From contig LFRV01000023.1 in assembly GCA_001512485.1 (NCBI GenBank), positions 1 through 55,208 on the forward strand: DNA of 55,208 bases, given 5' to 3'. The position numbers and the translations under genes were made by a program. This DNA is from Clostridiales bacterium DTU069 (GTDB taxonomy: Bacteria; Bacillota; Clostridia; DSM-8532). The notes under the pieces are model-generated. The model made no database searches. It was not told the origin of the DNA and saw only the letters and a program-made list of their open reading frames with translations. Below, in pieces: positions 1-8,420 of the stretch (position 1 is the first letter of the stretch; each line of letters begins with the position of its first letter).

Positions 1-22
1 AGTTCCGGACCGAAACCATTAG

Positions 23-51
23 TTGACAACGTGCGGCTTTTTCATTATAAT
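23..51 (+). promoter_or_regulatory. SigA-type promoter of the hisS operon
   Basis: A perfect -35 box TTGACA (23-28) is followed after 17 bases by a perfect -10 box TATAAT (46-51). Transcription would start near 58, just before the T-box leader. The perfect boxes suggest high initiation, with control left to the leader RNA. Confidence 0.9.
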
Positions 52-77
52 CATATCAATAATTATTGGATATCGAA

Positions 78-320
78 AAGGCAAGGAAGGGGACGATTAG
101 CCGGTTATGCCCAACAGGGATAAAACGCCGTGACTGAAAGCGTTTTTTGGAAGCGGGGCCGGTGAAAGAACACCCCGGAGCCTGCCGGATGAATGCCTTG
201 ATAAAGCTGTAGTCCGGCACGTGAAACCTGCGTTAACGGTAAGAGCGGAAGTTTATCTTCCATTAGGGTGGTACCGCGGGAAATGCCTCTCGTCCCTTTG
301 TTGTGGACAGAGGTTTTTTT
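78..320 (+). promoter_or_regulatory. T-box leader riboswitch upstream of hisS
   Basis: The T-box sequence AGGGTGGTACCGCG lies at 265-278 and is nearly invariant in this riboswitch class. Stem I is closed by AAGGCA (78-83) pairing with TGCCTT (194-199). A terminator follows: CCTCT and GTCC (286-295) pair with GGAC and AGAGG (305-313), ending in a run of T. Uncharged tRNA normally stabilises the antiterminator and turns on the downstream synthetase genes. The codon read in the specifier loop is not certain. CAC (171-173), in the context GAACACCCC, would fit histidine and the first gene. The leader would control hisS, aspS and probably lepB together. Confidence 0.92.
286..320 (+). terminator. 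T-box intrinsic terminator
   Basis: The hairpin arms CCTCT-C-GTCC and GGAC-AGAGG are followed by TTTTTTT. Its left arm lies just after the T-box motif and competes with the antiterminator. The hairpin sits before the hisS ribosome site, so it acts as a conditional attenuator. Confidence 0.85.
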
Positions 321-378
321 AGTTTGACGAAGATTATACGGAACGAAGAAGCGAATAATAGTTATTGGGGTGATATAA

Positions 379-1650
379 ATGTTAATAAAAGCACCTAAAG
401 GAACAAGGGATATTCTACCTGATGAGATACACAAATGGCATTACGTGGAAGAGAAGTTTAGTGAAATATGCAGCAGATTCGGGTTTCGGGAGATCCGTAT
501 ACCGGTTTTCGAACATACTGAACTTTTCGAACGCGGAGTTGGTGATGCCACGGATATTGTTCAAAAAGAAATGTATACTTTTTCCGATAAGGGCGGAAGG
601 AGTATTACATTAAGACCGGAAGGAACGGCAGGCGTCGCGAGGAGTTATATCGAAAACGGAATGGCTTCATGGCCGCAGCCGGTTAAGCTTTTTTACAATA
701 TTACGGCATACCGTTATGAAAATGTTCAAAAAGGCCGATATCGCGAATTCCACCAGTTGGGGGTCGAACTTTTCGGCTCTACAAAAGCCGATGCTGATGT
801 TGAGGTGATATCTCTTTTGCATCTGTTCCTTGAATCGGTTGGAATTCGCGGTCTTTCTCTGAGCCTCAACAGCATAGGCTGTCCTTCATGCCGGGCCGAA
901 TATAACAGGAAACTGAAAGCTTTTGTTGAATCGAGGCTGAACCGGCTCTGTGAAGACTGCAATAACAGGTATCAAAGGAACCCTTTGAGGATTCTTGACT
1001 GCAAGGAACAGGGCTGCATAAATGAACTGCGGGATGTTCCTTATCTACTCGATTATATCTGCGGTGACTGCGCCGAACACTTTGAAAAGGTAAAGGAAAA
1101 ACTTGCCGCGATGGGTATACCGTTTACCGTTGATAAAAAGATAGTCCGCGGTTTGGATTATTATAACCGTACTGTTTTTGAGTTTGTTTCGAAAAACATA
1201 GGTTCACAGGGAACCGTATGCGGCGGTGGAAGGTATGACGGCCTTATTGAGTCGGTCGGAGGCAGTCCGACGCCGGGCATAGGCTTTGCCCTTGGAATTG
1301 AAAGGCTGCTTATTGAAATGGACAGCCAGGGGATAGACGTGCCTTTGCCGCCTTCGCCGGATATATTTATCGGCGTTATCGGGGACAGGGCAGGCCTTTA
1401 TGCCGAAAACCTCGCGCTGAAGCTTCGCACCGGCGGGATTATATGCCATAAGGACATAATGGAGCGGAGTGTTACGGCGCAGATGAAATACGCGAACAAG
1501 CTGAACGCGAGATTTGTTGTTATCATAGGCGATAACGAGGTTGAAAGCGGAAAGGTTGAACTGAAAGATATGAGTACCGGAGAAACAAGAATGATAAATA
1601 TAGACACTCTGCAAGACAGGTTGAAAAAATTTAAGCAGGTAAATTCATAA
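379..1650 (+). CDS. hisS: Histidine--tRNA ligase
   Basis: It charges tRNA-His with histidine in the cytosol. The 423 residues match the usual bacterial length. Family marks are GTRDILPDE near residue 8, a class II motif 2 region starting RYENVQKGRYREF near 112, the HisRS-specific RGLDYYNRTVFEF near 257 and CGGGRYDGL near 281. The last ~90 residues form the anticodon-binding domain. A ribosome site GGGGTGAT precedes the ATG. It is the first gene after the T-box leader and lies 19 bases before aspS. The hisS-aspS pair is common in Firmicutes, so the assignment is secure. Confidence 0.98.
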   Translation: MLIKAPKGTRDILPDEIHKWHYVEEKFSEICSRFGFREIRIPVFEHTELFERGVGDATDIVQKEMYTFSDKGGRSITLRPEGTAGVARSYIENGMASWPQPVKLFYNITAYRYENVQKGRYREFHQLGVELFGSTKADADVEVISLLHLFLESVGIRGLSLSLNSIGCPSCRAEYNRKLKAFVESRLNRLCEDCNNRYQRNPLRILDCKEQGCINELRDVPYLLDYICGDCAEHFEKVKEKLAAMGIPFTVDKKIVRGLDYYNRTVFEFVSKNIGSQGTVCGGGRYDGLIESVGGSPTPGIGFALGIERLLIEMDSQGIDVPLPPSPDIFIGVIGDRAGLYAENLALKLRTGGIICHKDIMERSVTAQMKYANKLNARFVVIIGDNEVESGKVELKDMSTGETRMINIDTLQDRLKKFKQVNS

Positions 1651-1669
1651 TAGTGAAGGAGAGGTATAT

Positions 1670-3457
1670 ATGGCAGAAAACATTACAGGAATGAAAAGAA
1701 CCCATCGCTGTGCCGAGGTTACGGCGGAAGATGTCGGCAGGGAAATTGTCGTGATGGGCTGGGCGCATAAAAGAAGGGATCTCGGCGGTGTTATTTTTAT
1801 CGATTTAAGAGACAGAAGCGGCGTTTTGCAGGTTGTTTTCAATATCGAAAAAGACAGCGCGCTGCACGCGAAAGCGGAACAAATCCGGAGCGAATATGTC
1901 CTTGCGATTAGAGGGGTTTTGGTGAACCGCTCCGAAGATACGATAAATCCCGCGATAGCAACCGGGGAATGGGAACTTGTCGCGAACGAACTCAGGATCT
2001 TAAGCAGAGCCGCGACACCTCCTCTGCTCATAGAAGAAGATATTGAAACAAATGAAGCTGTAAGGCTGAAATACAGGTTTCTTGATTTACGCCGGCCCGA
2101 TATGCAAAAGAATTTAATGCTCCGTCACAGGATAACGAAAATAGCAAGAGACTATTTTGACGAACAGGGTTTTCTGGAAATAGAGACACCGATTCTTATG
2201 AAAAGCACACCGGAAGGGGCGAGGGACTATCTTGTACCCAGCCGTGTACACCCGGGCAAATTCTATGCACTGCCCCAGTCGCCTCAACTTTTCAAGCAAA
2301 TCCTGATGGTTTCGGGTTTCGACCGGTACTTTCAGATTGCGAGATGTTTCAGGGATGAAGATCTGCGTTCCGACAGGCAGCCGGAATTTACGCAGATAGA
2401 CCTTGAAATGTCATTTGTCGATGTTGATGATGTTATTGCAGTTAACGAGGGCTTTTTAAAGCGCGCATTTGATGAGGTACTGGGCATAAAGCTTGAAACA
2501 CCGTTCACGCGCCTGACATACAGGGAAGCTATGGACAGGTTTGGCACCGACAAACCGGATACGCGTTTCAGTCTTGAGCTTGTGAATCTATCGGATATTG
2601 TCAGGAACTCAGGCTTTAAAGTATTTTCCGATGCGGTGTCAAAGGGCGGAAGTGTTAGGGCGATTAATGCGAAAGGCTGCGGCTATAAATTTTCGCGCAG
2701 GGAAATTGACGCGCTTGTTGAATTTGCAAAATCGTTCGGAGCAAAGGGTATGGCGTGGATCGCCGTCGAGAAGGACGGCTTGAAATCAGCTATTACCAAA
2801 TTTATGAGCGAAGACGAGATTGGTCAGATTATAAAGCGCATGGATGCCGAACCGGGAGATCTTATCTGCTTTATAGCGGACATTGACGAAATAGTATTTG
2901 ATACTTTAAGCCATTTACGTATGGAAATAGCGGCGAAACTGGATTTAATCGACGACAGCAAAATCAGCCTGCTCTGGGTAACCGAATTTCCGCTGCTCGA
3001 ATATGATGACGAGGAAAATAGGTGGGTTGCGAAACACCATCCGTTTACTTCGCCAATGGATGAAGATATCGGGCTGCTGGATACGGATCCCGGAAAAGTC
3101 AGGGCAAAAGCTTATGATATTGTGCTCAATGGCGTGGAAATCGGCGGTGGGAGTATAAGGATACATGATCAGGAACTTCAGAAAAAAATGTTTTCGATAA
3201 TAGGCCTTCCTGAAGAAGAAGCCCAAAAACGGTTCGGTTTTCTGATCGAGGCGTTTAAATACGGTACTCCTCCGCACGGTGGTTTGGCTTTTGGCCTTGA
3301 CAGGCTTGTGATGTTAATGGCAAAAAGAAATTCGATCAGGGATGTAATCGCGTTTCCGAAAGTTCAAAACGCTTCGTGCCTGATGACCGGAGCGCCGGAC
3401 AGTGTTGAGATAAAACAGCTGAGAGAGCTTCATATCCGCGTACTGGAGGCAGACTGA
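1670..3457 (+). CDS. aspS: Aspartate--tRNA ligase
   Basis: It charges tRNA-Asp; some bacterial versions also charge tRNA-Asn, and I cannot tell which type this is. The 595 residues have an N-terminal OB-fold anticodon domain (about 1-105), a class IIb core with RCFRDEDLRSDRQPEF from about residue 225, the bacterial GAD insertion (about 290-420) and motif 3 GLAFGLDRL near 538. The ribosome site AGGAGAGG precedes ATG. It follows hisS by 19 bases, and its TGA stop overlaps the lepB start by one base, so the three genes are probably cotranscribed and share the T-box control. Confidence 0.98.
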   Translation: MAENITGMKRTHRCAEVTAEDVGREIVVMGWAHKRRDLGGVIFIDLRDRSGVLQVVFNIEKDSALHAKAEQIRSEYVLAIRGVLVNRSEDTINPAIATGEWELVANELRILSRAATPPLLIEEDIETNEAVRLKYRFLDLRRPDMQKNLMLRHRITKIARDYFDEQGFLEIETPILMKSTPEGARDYLVPSRVHPGKFYALPQSPQLFKQILMVSGFDRYFQIARCFRDEDLRSDRQPEFTQIDLEMSFVDVDDVIAVNEGFLKRAFDEVLGIKLETPFTRLTYREAMDRFGTDKPDTRFSLELVNLSDIVRNSGFKVFSDAVSKGGSVRAINAKGCGYKFSRREIDALVEFAKSFGAKGMAWIAVEKDGLKSAITKFMSEDEIGQIIKRMDAEPGDLICFIADIDEIVFDTLSHLRMEIAAKLDLIDDSKISLLWVTEFPLLEYDDEENRWVAKHHPFTSPMDEDIGLLDTDPGKVRAKAYDIVLNGVEIGGGSIRIHDQELQKKMFSIIGLPEEEAQKRFGFLIEAFKYGTPPHGGLAFGLDRLVMLMAKRNSIRDVIAFPKVQNASCLMTGAPDSVEIKQLRELHIRVLEAD

Positions 3458-4005
3458 TGATCAGAAACCCGGCCGCAAGGGAAATAATACGATGGCTGGC
3501 GCAAGTCGTGCCGGTCATCGTAATTACTGTTTTTGTGATAGCTTACATAGGTCAGTTTACGATCGTCAAAGGCGATTCGATGCTCCCTACTTTTAAAAAC
3601 AACACCGTACTGGTTATTGAAAAACTGACCCGGAGGCTTGGAACACTGAAAAACGGGGATATAGTGGTAATAAGAATTCCTGAATACCTTGACGGCAAAA
3701 AAACATATGCGATAAAAAGAATTATCGCTACAGGTGGCCAGCACATTTTGATAGAAGACGGATATGTTCTTATAGACGGGATAAAGCTTGATGAAGATTA
3801 CACGGGCGGAGTCGCGATGGGCCCGGTTTCAAGCCTTTATAACGATTTAACGGTTCCCGATGGCCATATTTATGTTTTGGGAGATAACCGTTCACCCGGT
3901 GAAAGCAAGGACAGCAGAACATTCGGCCCGGTTGCGATCAGCAGGGTTGAGGGCAGGGTTGTATTCCGGCTGTATCCGTTTAGTAAACTGGGCATTATTC
4001 ATTAG
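3457..4005 (+). CDS. lepB: Signal peptidase I
   Basis: This membrane serine protease removes signal peptides from exported proteins on the outer face of the membrane. The 182 residues have one N-terminal membrane helix (about 14-33). The catalytic serine is S41 in GDSMLPTF, the catalytic lysine is K87 in YAIKRIIA, and the conserved GDNR...SKDSR box lies near 142-153. Length and single-anchor layout match the short Gram-positive type. The start ATG overlaps the aspS stop (ATGA arrangement), which implies translational coupling. Sharing an operon with two tRNA synthetases is unusual by function but is explained by the packed layout. Confidence 0.96.
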   Translation: MIRNPAAREIIRWLAQVVPVIVITVFVIAYIGQFTIVKGDSMLPTFKNNTVLVIEKLTRRLGTLKNGDIVVIRIPEYLDGKKTYAIKRIIATGGQHILIEDGYVLIDGIKLDEDYTGGVAMGPVSSLYNDLTVPDGHIYVLGDNRSPGESKDSRTFGPVAISRVEGRVVFRLYPFSKLGIIH

Positions 4006-4006
4006 C

Positions 4007-4030
4007 GGTTCCGTCGTTTCTAAAGGAACC
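4007..4030 (+). other. Hairpin after lepB
   Basis: GGTTCC (4007-4012) pairs with GGAACC (4025-4030) across a 12-base loop, three bases past the lepB stop. No T run follows, so this is a weak terminator candidate at best. It lies between convergent genes. Confidence 0.35.
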
Positions 4031-4066
4031 TGATCGAAATATTTCAAAGCTTATATGAATACAGTA

Positions 4067-5965
4067 TTATGCCAATTCGAGCAGACCGGTATACAACTGG
4101 TAATACCTGCCGTGTTGTTTTATAAGATCGTCATGGTCACCGCGCTCGACAATCGAACCGTTTTCAAGGACAATTATCGCGTTTGAATTACGTACGGTCG
4201 ACAGCCGGTGCGCTATAACAAATACCGTTCTTCCTTCCATCAGCCTGTCCATGCCTTTTTCAATCAACGCCTCTGTCCGGGTGTCTATCGAACTAGTGGC
4301 TTCGTCAAGAATGAGAACCGGCGAATCGGCGACTGCCGCACGGGCGATTGCAATCAACTGCCTTTGGCCCTGGCTTAAATTCATGCCGTCCGCCGTGATA
4401 AGAGTATTGTAACCTTGCGGCAGATGTCTAATGAACGAATCGGCATTAGCCAGTTTAGCGGCCTCAATAACTTCTTCATCGGTTGCGTCGAGCCTTCCAT
4501 ATCGTATATTCTCCATTACCGTGCCGGTAAAAAGATGCGTATCCTGCAGCACCATCGACAGCGACCGGCGCAAATCCTTCTTTTTTATGTTGTTTATGGG
4601 TATGCCGTCATAAAGAATCGCTCCGTCTGGCACATCGTAAAAACGGTTTATCAAATTTGTCACCGTTGTTTTGCCGGCGCCCGTGGATCCCACGAACGCT
4701 ATTTTCTGGCCCGGCTTTGCGTACAGCGTTATCCCGGACAGTACCGTCTTGTCTTTCTCATATCCGAAAACTACATTTGAAAACCTTATATCTCCTTTTA
4801 CCTCTACATATTCTGCACTACCGTCATCTTTCGGGATTTTCCATGCCCAAATCCCGGTCCGTTCAGCGGATTCGCGTATTTCCCCTTTTTCATTTTTTTC
4901 CGCGTTTACGAGTGTTACAAAACCTTCGTCCGTTTCAGGTTCCTGATCAAGCATGTCGAATATGCGCTCGGCGCCTGCCAGAGCCATAAGTATTGAGTTA
5001 AACTGCTCGCTCATCATAGTGACAGGCTGGGCAAACGATCTTGTATACTGCAGGAAAGATGCAAGAGAACCTATGTCAAGCCCTGTCGTGATTGACATTA
5101 CCGCGCCTGCAATCGCGGTAATTGAATAATGTATATATGAAAGATTTCCCATAATAGGCCTTAACATGCTCGCAAAAGTGTTGGCTTGCTTCGCGGCTTC
5201 GAACAATTCGTTGTTAAGATTGTCAAAGTCCGATTTTACCTTGTTTTCATGGCAGAAAACCTTAACGACTTTCTGCCCTTCGATAAGTTCTTCGATATAT
5301 CCGTTAACCTTTCCGATAGCCATTTGCTGCTCTCTGAAATATCTACCGCTCTTTGAACCGAGTTTTTTAATTATAAAAATCATAATTACAAGCATTAATA
5401 CGACAATTACTGTTAGGATAGGGCTTAATAGCAGCATTGCTGTAAAAACACCGCTTACCATAAGCATTGACTGAAAGATATGGACAAAACTCTGGGAGAG
5501 CATATTGCGCAGCGCATCGGTATCGTTTGTGTACCTGCTCATTAATTCGCCGTGCGTATGTGTGTCAAAAAAGCGAATCGGCAGTGTCTGCATATGTGAA
5601 AAAAGGTCGGTACGGATTCTGTATAAAGTGCCTGTTGTTACCGTAACCATAAGACGGTTGTATGAGTATGTCGCAAGAACCCCAATAGCGTATATCATGC
5701 CCATTGTAAGGATCATCCGGATAAACTCCGACAGGTCAGGGTTCTGCCGGCCGATATAAGGAATTATATACCGGTTGAACAGTGGTTTAAGGAAGTATGT
5801 CGCCGCAATATTGGATGCGACGCTGATTAAAACGCATATGAGAACCAGTACCAGTTGAACGCGGTAAGGTTTCATGTATGAGATTACGCGTTTAATTATT
5901 TTAATCGCGTTTTTCGGCTTCATAATATTCATATTTCGCATTGTACGTTGTTCACGCCCCGACAT
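4067..5965 (-). CDS. ABC exporter half-transporter with intact catalytic site (LmrD/TM288-like)
   Basis: A membrane domain of about six helices is fused to one ATPase domain. It carries Walker A GSTGAGKTT (near 425), signature LSQGQ (near 529), Walker B LILDEATSS with the catalytic glutamate (near 551) and switch histidine AHRLST (near 585). The signature departs from LSGGQ while the Walker sites are intact, which is the pattern of the catalytic partner in heterodimeric multidrug exporters. An extra stretch of about 40 residues lies just before the ATPase domain. I chose the ATG at 5965 because AAGGAG sits nine bases upstream. A longer open frame to 6025 would lie inside the neighbour. The start overlaps the upstream partner's stop by 14 bases. 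The substrate is unknown. Confidence 0.92.
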   Translation of the reverse strand: MSGREQRTMRNMNIMKPKNAIKIIKRVISYMKPYRVQLVLVLICVLISVASNIAATYFLKPLFNRYIIPYIGRQNPDLSEFIRMILTMGMIYAIGVLATYSYNRLMVTVTTGTLYRIRTDLFSHMQTLPIRFFDTHTHGELMSRYTNDTDALRNMLSQSFVHIFQSMLMVSGVFTAMLLLSPILTVIVVLMLVIMIFIIKKLGSKSGRYFREQQMAIGKVNGYIEELIEGQKVVKVFCHENKVKSDFDNLNNELFEAAKQANTFASMLRPIMGNLSYIHYSITAIAGAVMSITTGLDIGSLASFLQYTRSFAQPVTMMSEQFNSILMALAGAERIFDMLDQEPETDEGFVTLVNAEKNEKGEIRESAERTGIWAWKIPKDDGSAEYVEVKGDIRFSNVVFGYEKDKTVLSGITLYAKPGQKIAFVGSTGAGKTTVTNLINRFYDVPDGAILYDGIPINNIKKKDLRRSLSMVLQDTHLFTGTVMENIRYGRLDATDEEVIEAAKLANADSFIRHLPQGYNTLITADGMNLSQGQRQLIAIARAAVADSPVLILDEATSSIDTRTEALIEKGMDRLMEGRTVFVIAHRLSTVRNSNAIIVLENGSIVERGDHDDLIKQHGRYYQLYTGLLELA

Positions 5966-7703
5966 TTTCAACAACTCCTTGATGCTGCGATTCGTATACT
6001 TCCCTGTAAATCGGGTTTGTTTCAAGAAGGGTTTCGTGCGACCCGACCGCGTTAATCTTTCCGTCGTCCATTACGACAATTTTGTCCGCATCTATGACGG
6101 AAGCGATTCTTTGGGCGATAATAATTACAGTCGTCCCCGCAAGGTATTTTTTCAGCGCCTCGCGGATTTTCGCGTCGGTAACGGTATCCACGGCGCTTGT
6201 ACTGTCGTCGAGTATTATTATCTTCGGTTTCTTTAAAAGAGCCCTCGCTATGCAAAGACGCTGCTTCTGCCCGCCGGATACGTTCACTCCGCCCTGCCCG
6301 AGAACGGTGTCGTAACCGTTCGGGAAAGACATAATAAAAGCATGGGCCTGGGCTGCTTTGCATGCCTCTATGATTTCTTCATCCGTAGCGTTTTCGTTTC
6401 CCCATTTCAGGTTTTCTTTTATTGTCCCGGAAAAAAGCACATTATTCTGAAGAACCATCGCTACCGAGTTCCGAAGTGTTTTCAGTGAGAAATCCCTTAC
6501 ATCGCGGCCGGACACGATGACTTTTCCATCAAGGACGTCATAAAGCCTTGGTATCAACTGGACAAGGGTTGTCTTTGCCGAGCCCGTCCCGCCGATAATG
6601 CCTACGACTTCACCGGATTCGATGCTCAGATTTATGTTTTCGAGTACTTTATTTCCTTCAGGTCCCCCGTAGCCGAACGAAACGTTTTCAAATCTTATCG
6701 ATCCGTCTTCCACGGGAATCCCTTCTGAGCTTGGTTTTTCAGTTATGTCCGGTTTTTCTTCCAGAACTTCGACTATACGTGATACCGAAGCTCTTGAAAT
6801 AACCAGCATTACAAAAACCATTGAAATCATCATAAGAGACATCAGTATTTGGGTTACATAACTGATAAACCCCATTAATTCGCCTTCAAGCATATCCCCG
6901 GCTATGATTAAATTTCCTCCAAACCAGGAAATCGCCAGCATGCAGCCATACATCGCAAATTGCATGACAGGCATATTCCAAATTACAATATGTTCGGCAC
7001 GCCGTTGGGTCTCGCGTACCTTGTTGGCAATATCCCTGAATTTCTCCTCTTCATATTCACCTCTTACAAAAGCCTTTACAACGCGTATCCCAATCAGGTT
7101 TTCCTGGATAACGGCATTAAGCCGGTCGAGTTTTTTGAACATTGTTCTGAATTTCGGGTAAGCTCTTGTGGCAATGAAATAAAGGGCAATACCCATAAAA
7201 GGTATCGCAACCATGAAGACTGCCGACAATCTCGTATTTATCGATACTGCCATAAATGTTGCCATTATTAACATGATAGGTGCTCTAATCATCATACGGA
7301 GCATCATCATAAACGTCATTTGGGTATTCGTTACGTCCGATGTAAGCCTTGTTACCAGGGATGCCGTGGAAAACTTATCAATATTCGCAAAAGAATAATC
7401 CTGAATTTTATAAAACATGTTTTTTCGTATTTCCTTTGAGAATCCGGTTCCGGCAATCGAAGCGAAACGAGCGGCAAGGGCCCCCATAATAAGTGAAGTG
7501 ACAGCCATTATAATCATCATCGCGCCCATTCTGAGAATATAGTCCAAATCACGGTTAGCTATTCCGATATCTACTATTTTTGTCATTGTGCGCGGTACGT
7601 TTACTTCAAGAAATACTTCGATTATGACGGCAGCAGGAGCAAGAACTGTGTATGTTTTATATTTTCCGATATATGGAAACAGCTTTCTAATCATTTTCAG
7701 CAT
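5952..7703 (-). CDS. ABC exporter half-transporter with degenerate catalytic site (LmrC/TM287-like)
   Basis: The 583 residues combine a six-helix membrane domain and an ATPase domain. Walker A is GGTGSAKTT (near 368) and the signature VSGGQ is normal. Walker B reads IIILDDSTS, with Asp where the catalytic Glu is expected, and the switch histidine is replaced by Gln (IIIAQRIAS, near 530). In heterodimeric exporters this marks the subunit that forms the non-hydrolysing site, complementary to the next gene. It starts 17 bases inside the marR-like gene and overlaps its partner by 14 bases, so the three genes form one coupled operon. Confidence 0.93.
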   Translation of the reverse strand: MLKMIRKLFPYIGKYKTYTVLAPAAVIIEVFLEVNVPRTMTKIVDIGIANRDLDYILRMGAMMIIMAVTSLIMGALAARFASIAGTGFSKEIRKNMFYKIQDYSFANIDKFSTASLVTRLTSDVTNTQMTFMMMLRMMIRAPIMLIMATFMAVSINTRLSAVFMVAIPFMGIALYFIATRAYPKFRTMFKKLDRLNAVIQENLIGIRVVKAFVRGEYEEEKFRDIANKVRETQRRAEHIVIWNMPVMQFAMYGCMLAISWFGGNLIIAGDMLEGELMGFISYVTQILMSLMMISMVFVMLVISRASVSRIVEVLEEKPDITEKPSSEGIPVEDGSIRFENVSFGYGGPEGNKVLENINLSIESGEVVGIIGGTGSAKTTLVQLIPRLYDVLDGKVIVSGRDVRDFSLKTLRNSVAMVLQNNVLFSGTIKENLKWGNENATDEEIIEACKAAQAHAFIMSFPNGYDTVLGQGGVNVSGGQKQRLCIARALLKKPKIIILDDSTSAVDTVTDAKIREALKKYLAGTTVIIIAQRIASVIDADKIVVMDDGKINAVGSHETLLETNPIYREVYESQHQGVVENVGA

Positions 7704-8202
7704 TCCTTTTTTTATTGTATTTGATCATATTGCTCATCTTATAAAAAGAGAAAAAGTCCATGTCTTCAATATCCAAAGAGTATTTTTTGGAAAGGTTGGC
7801 TATAAATCTGTCAACAAAACTGTTAAAAATCCCCATTTCTTCGTCTGAAAAACCTTCAAGCATTACGTTATCTATCTCGTCAAACACCTTTCTGCAACGT
7901 AATGATAATTCTTCGCCTTTCCTGGTTATATACAGCCTTTTATACCTTAAATTGTTATTGTCCGGCCGTTTTTTGAGTAAACCCGATTTTTCCATTCTCT
8001 TTGTCGATAATGCTACGGAAGCAGGCGTAATCATTAAATTCTGCGCAACCTCAGCCTGCGTACATCCGTTATGCGCTTTGACATATTCCAGTATAAAAAG
8101 TTGTCCGGGATAAAGTGGAAAGTTCATTGTTTCCCTGCGGCGGAGTACTCGCCTAATAATATAAAGTTTTTCAATGCATATCGCAGTTTTTTTAATCTGC
8201 AT
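7687..8202 (-). CDS. MarR-family transcriptional regulator
   Basis: The 171 residues contain a winged helix-turn-helix: AQNLMITPASVALSTKRMEK is the recognition region and LRYKRLYITRKGEE the wing. MarR proteins bind palindromes as dimers and often respond to small lipophilic ligands. It is first in the operon with two exporter genes, and a long palindrome lies just upstream, so it most likely represses itself and the exporter. The start ATG at 8202 has AGGAG six bases upstream. The N-terminal ~25 residues are longer and more basic than in typical MarR proteins, so an internal start at the ATG of MNFPLYPGQ (residue 26) remains possible. Confidence 0.9.
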   Translation of the reverse strand: MQIKKTAICIEKLYIIRRVLRRRETMNFPLYPGQLFILEYVKAHNGCTQAEVAQNLMITPASVALSTKRMEKSGLLKKRPDNNNLRYKRLYITRKGEELSLRCRKVFDEIDNVMLEGFSDEEMGIFNSFVDRFIANLSKKYSLDIEDMDFFSFYKMSNMIKYNKKRNAEND

Positions 8203-8233
8203 TTTTAAACTCCTGAAACCGTTGCCGCTTTAG

Positions 8234-8260
8234 TTAAGCGTTTAATTATTAAACGCTTAA
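8234..8260. promoter_or_regulatory. 27-bp perfect palindrome, probable MarR operator
   Basis: TTAAGCGTTTAAT (8234-8246) and its exact reverse complement (8248-8260) flank a single central T. The palindrome starts one base past the -10 box of the minus-strand promoter and covers the expected transcription start. That is a classic repression position for the MarR gene that follows. Confidence 0.85.
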
Positions 8261-8261
8261 T

Positions 8262-8290
8262 ATTATATGAAAAATTGTTTACATTGTCAA
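8262..8290 (-). promoter_or_regulatory. SigA-type promoter of the marR-ABC operon
   Basis: On the minus strand, TTGACA (8290-8285) and TATAAT (8267-8262) are both perfect, with 17 bases between them. The start of transcription falls inside the adjacent palindrome. Confidence 0.9.
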
Positions 8291-8320
8291 TAAAATAAAA
8301 GAGCATGGTCTGAATCATGC

Positions 8321-8348
8321 TTGCACGAAACCGTCATTATGATAAAAT
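8321..8348 (+). promoter_or_regulatory. Probable polC promoter
   Basis: TTGCAC (8321-8326), a 16-base spacer and TAAAAT (8343-8348). Start would be near 8355, which leaves a short leader before the polC ATG at 8421. The small hairpin AGCATG/CATGCT (8302-8321) abuts the -35 box. Confidence 0.55.
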
Positions 8349-8420
8349 AGAAACAAGCATAAGATGGATAAAACATTTTTACCTCTTGTTTTTATTGCTT
8401 ACGGCAAAGGGGATTACGTA

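Noticed and set aside
105-434. 109-codon minus-strand frame at the window start
   Set aside because: It runs through the T-box leader and the start of hisS and has no recognisable domain.
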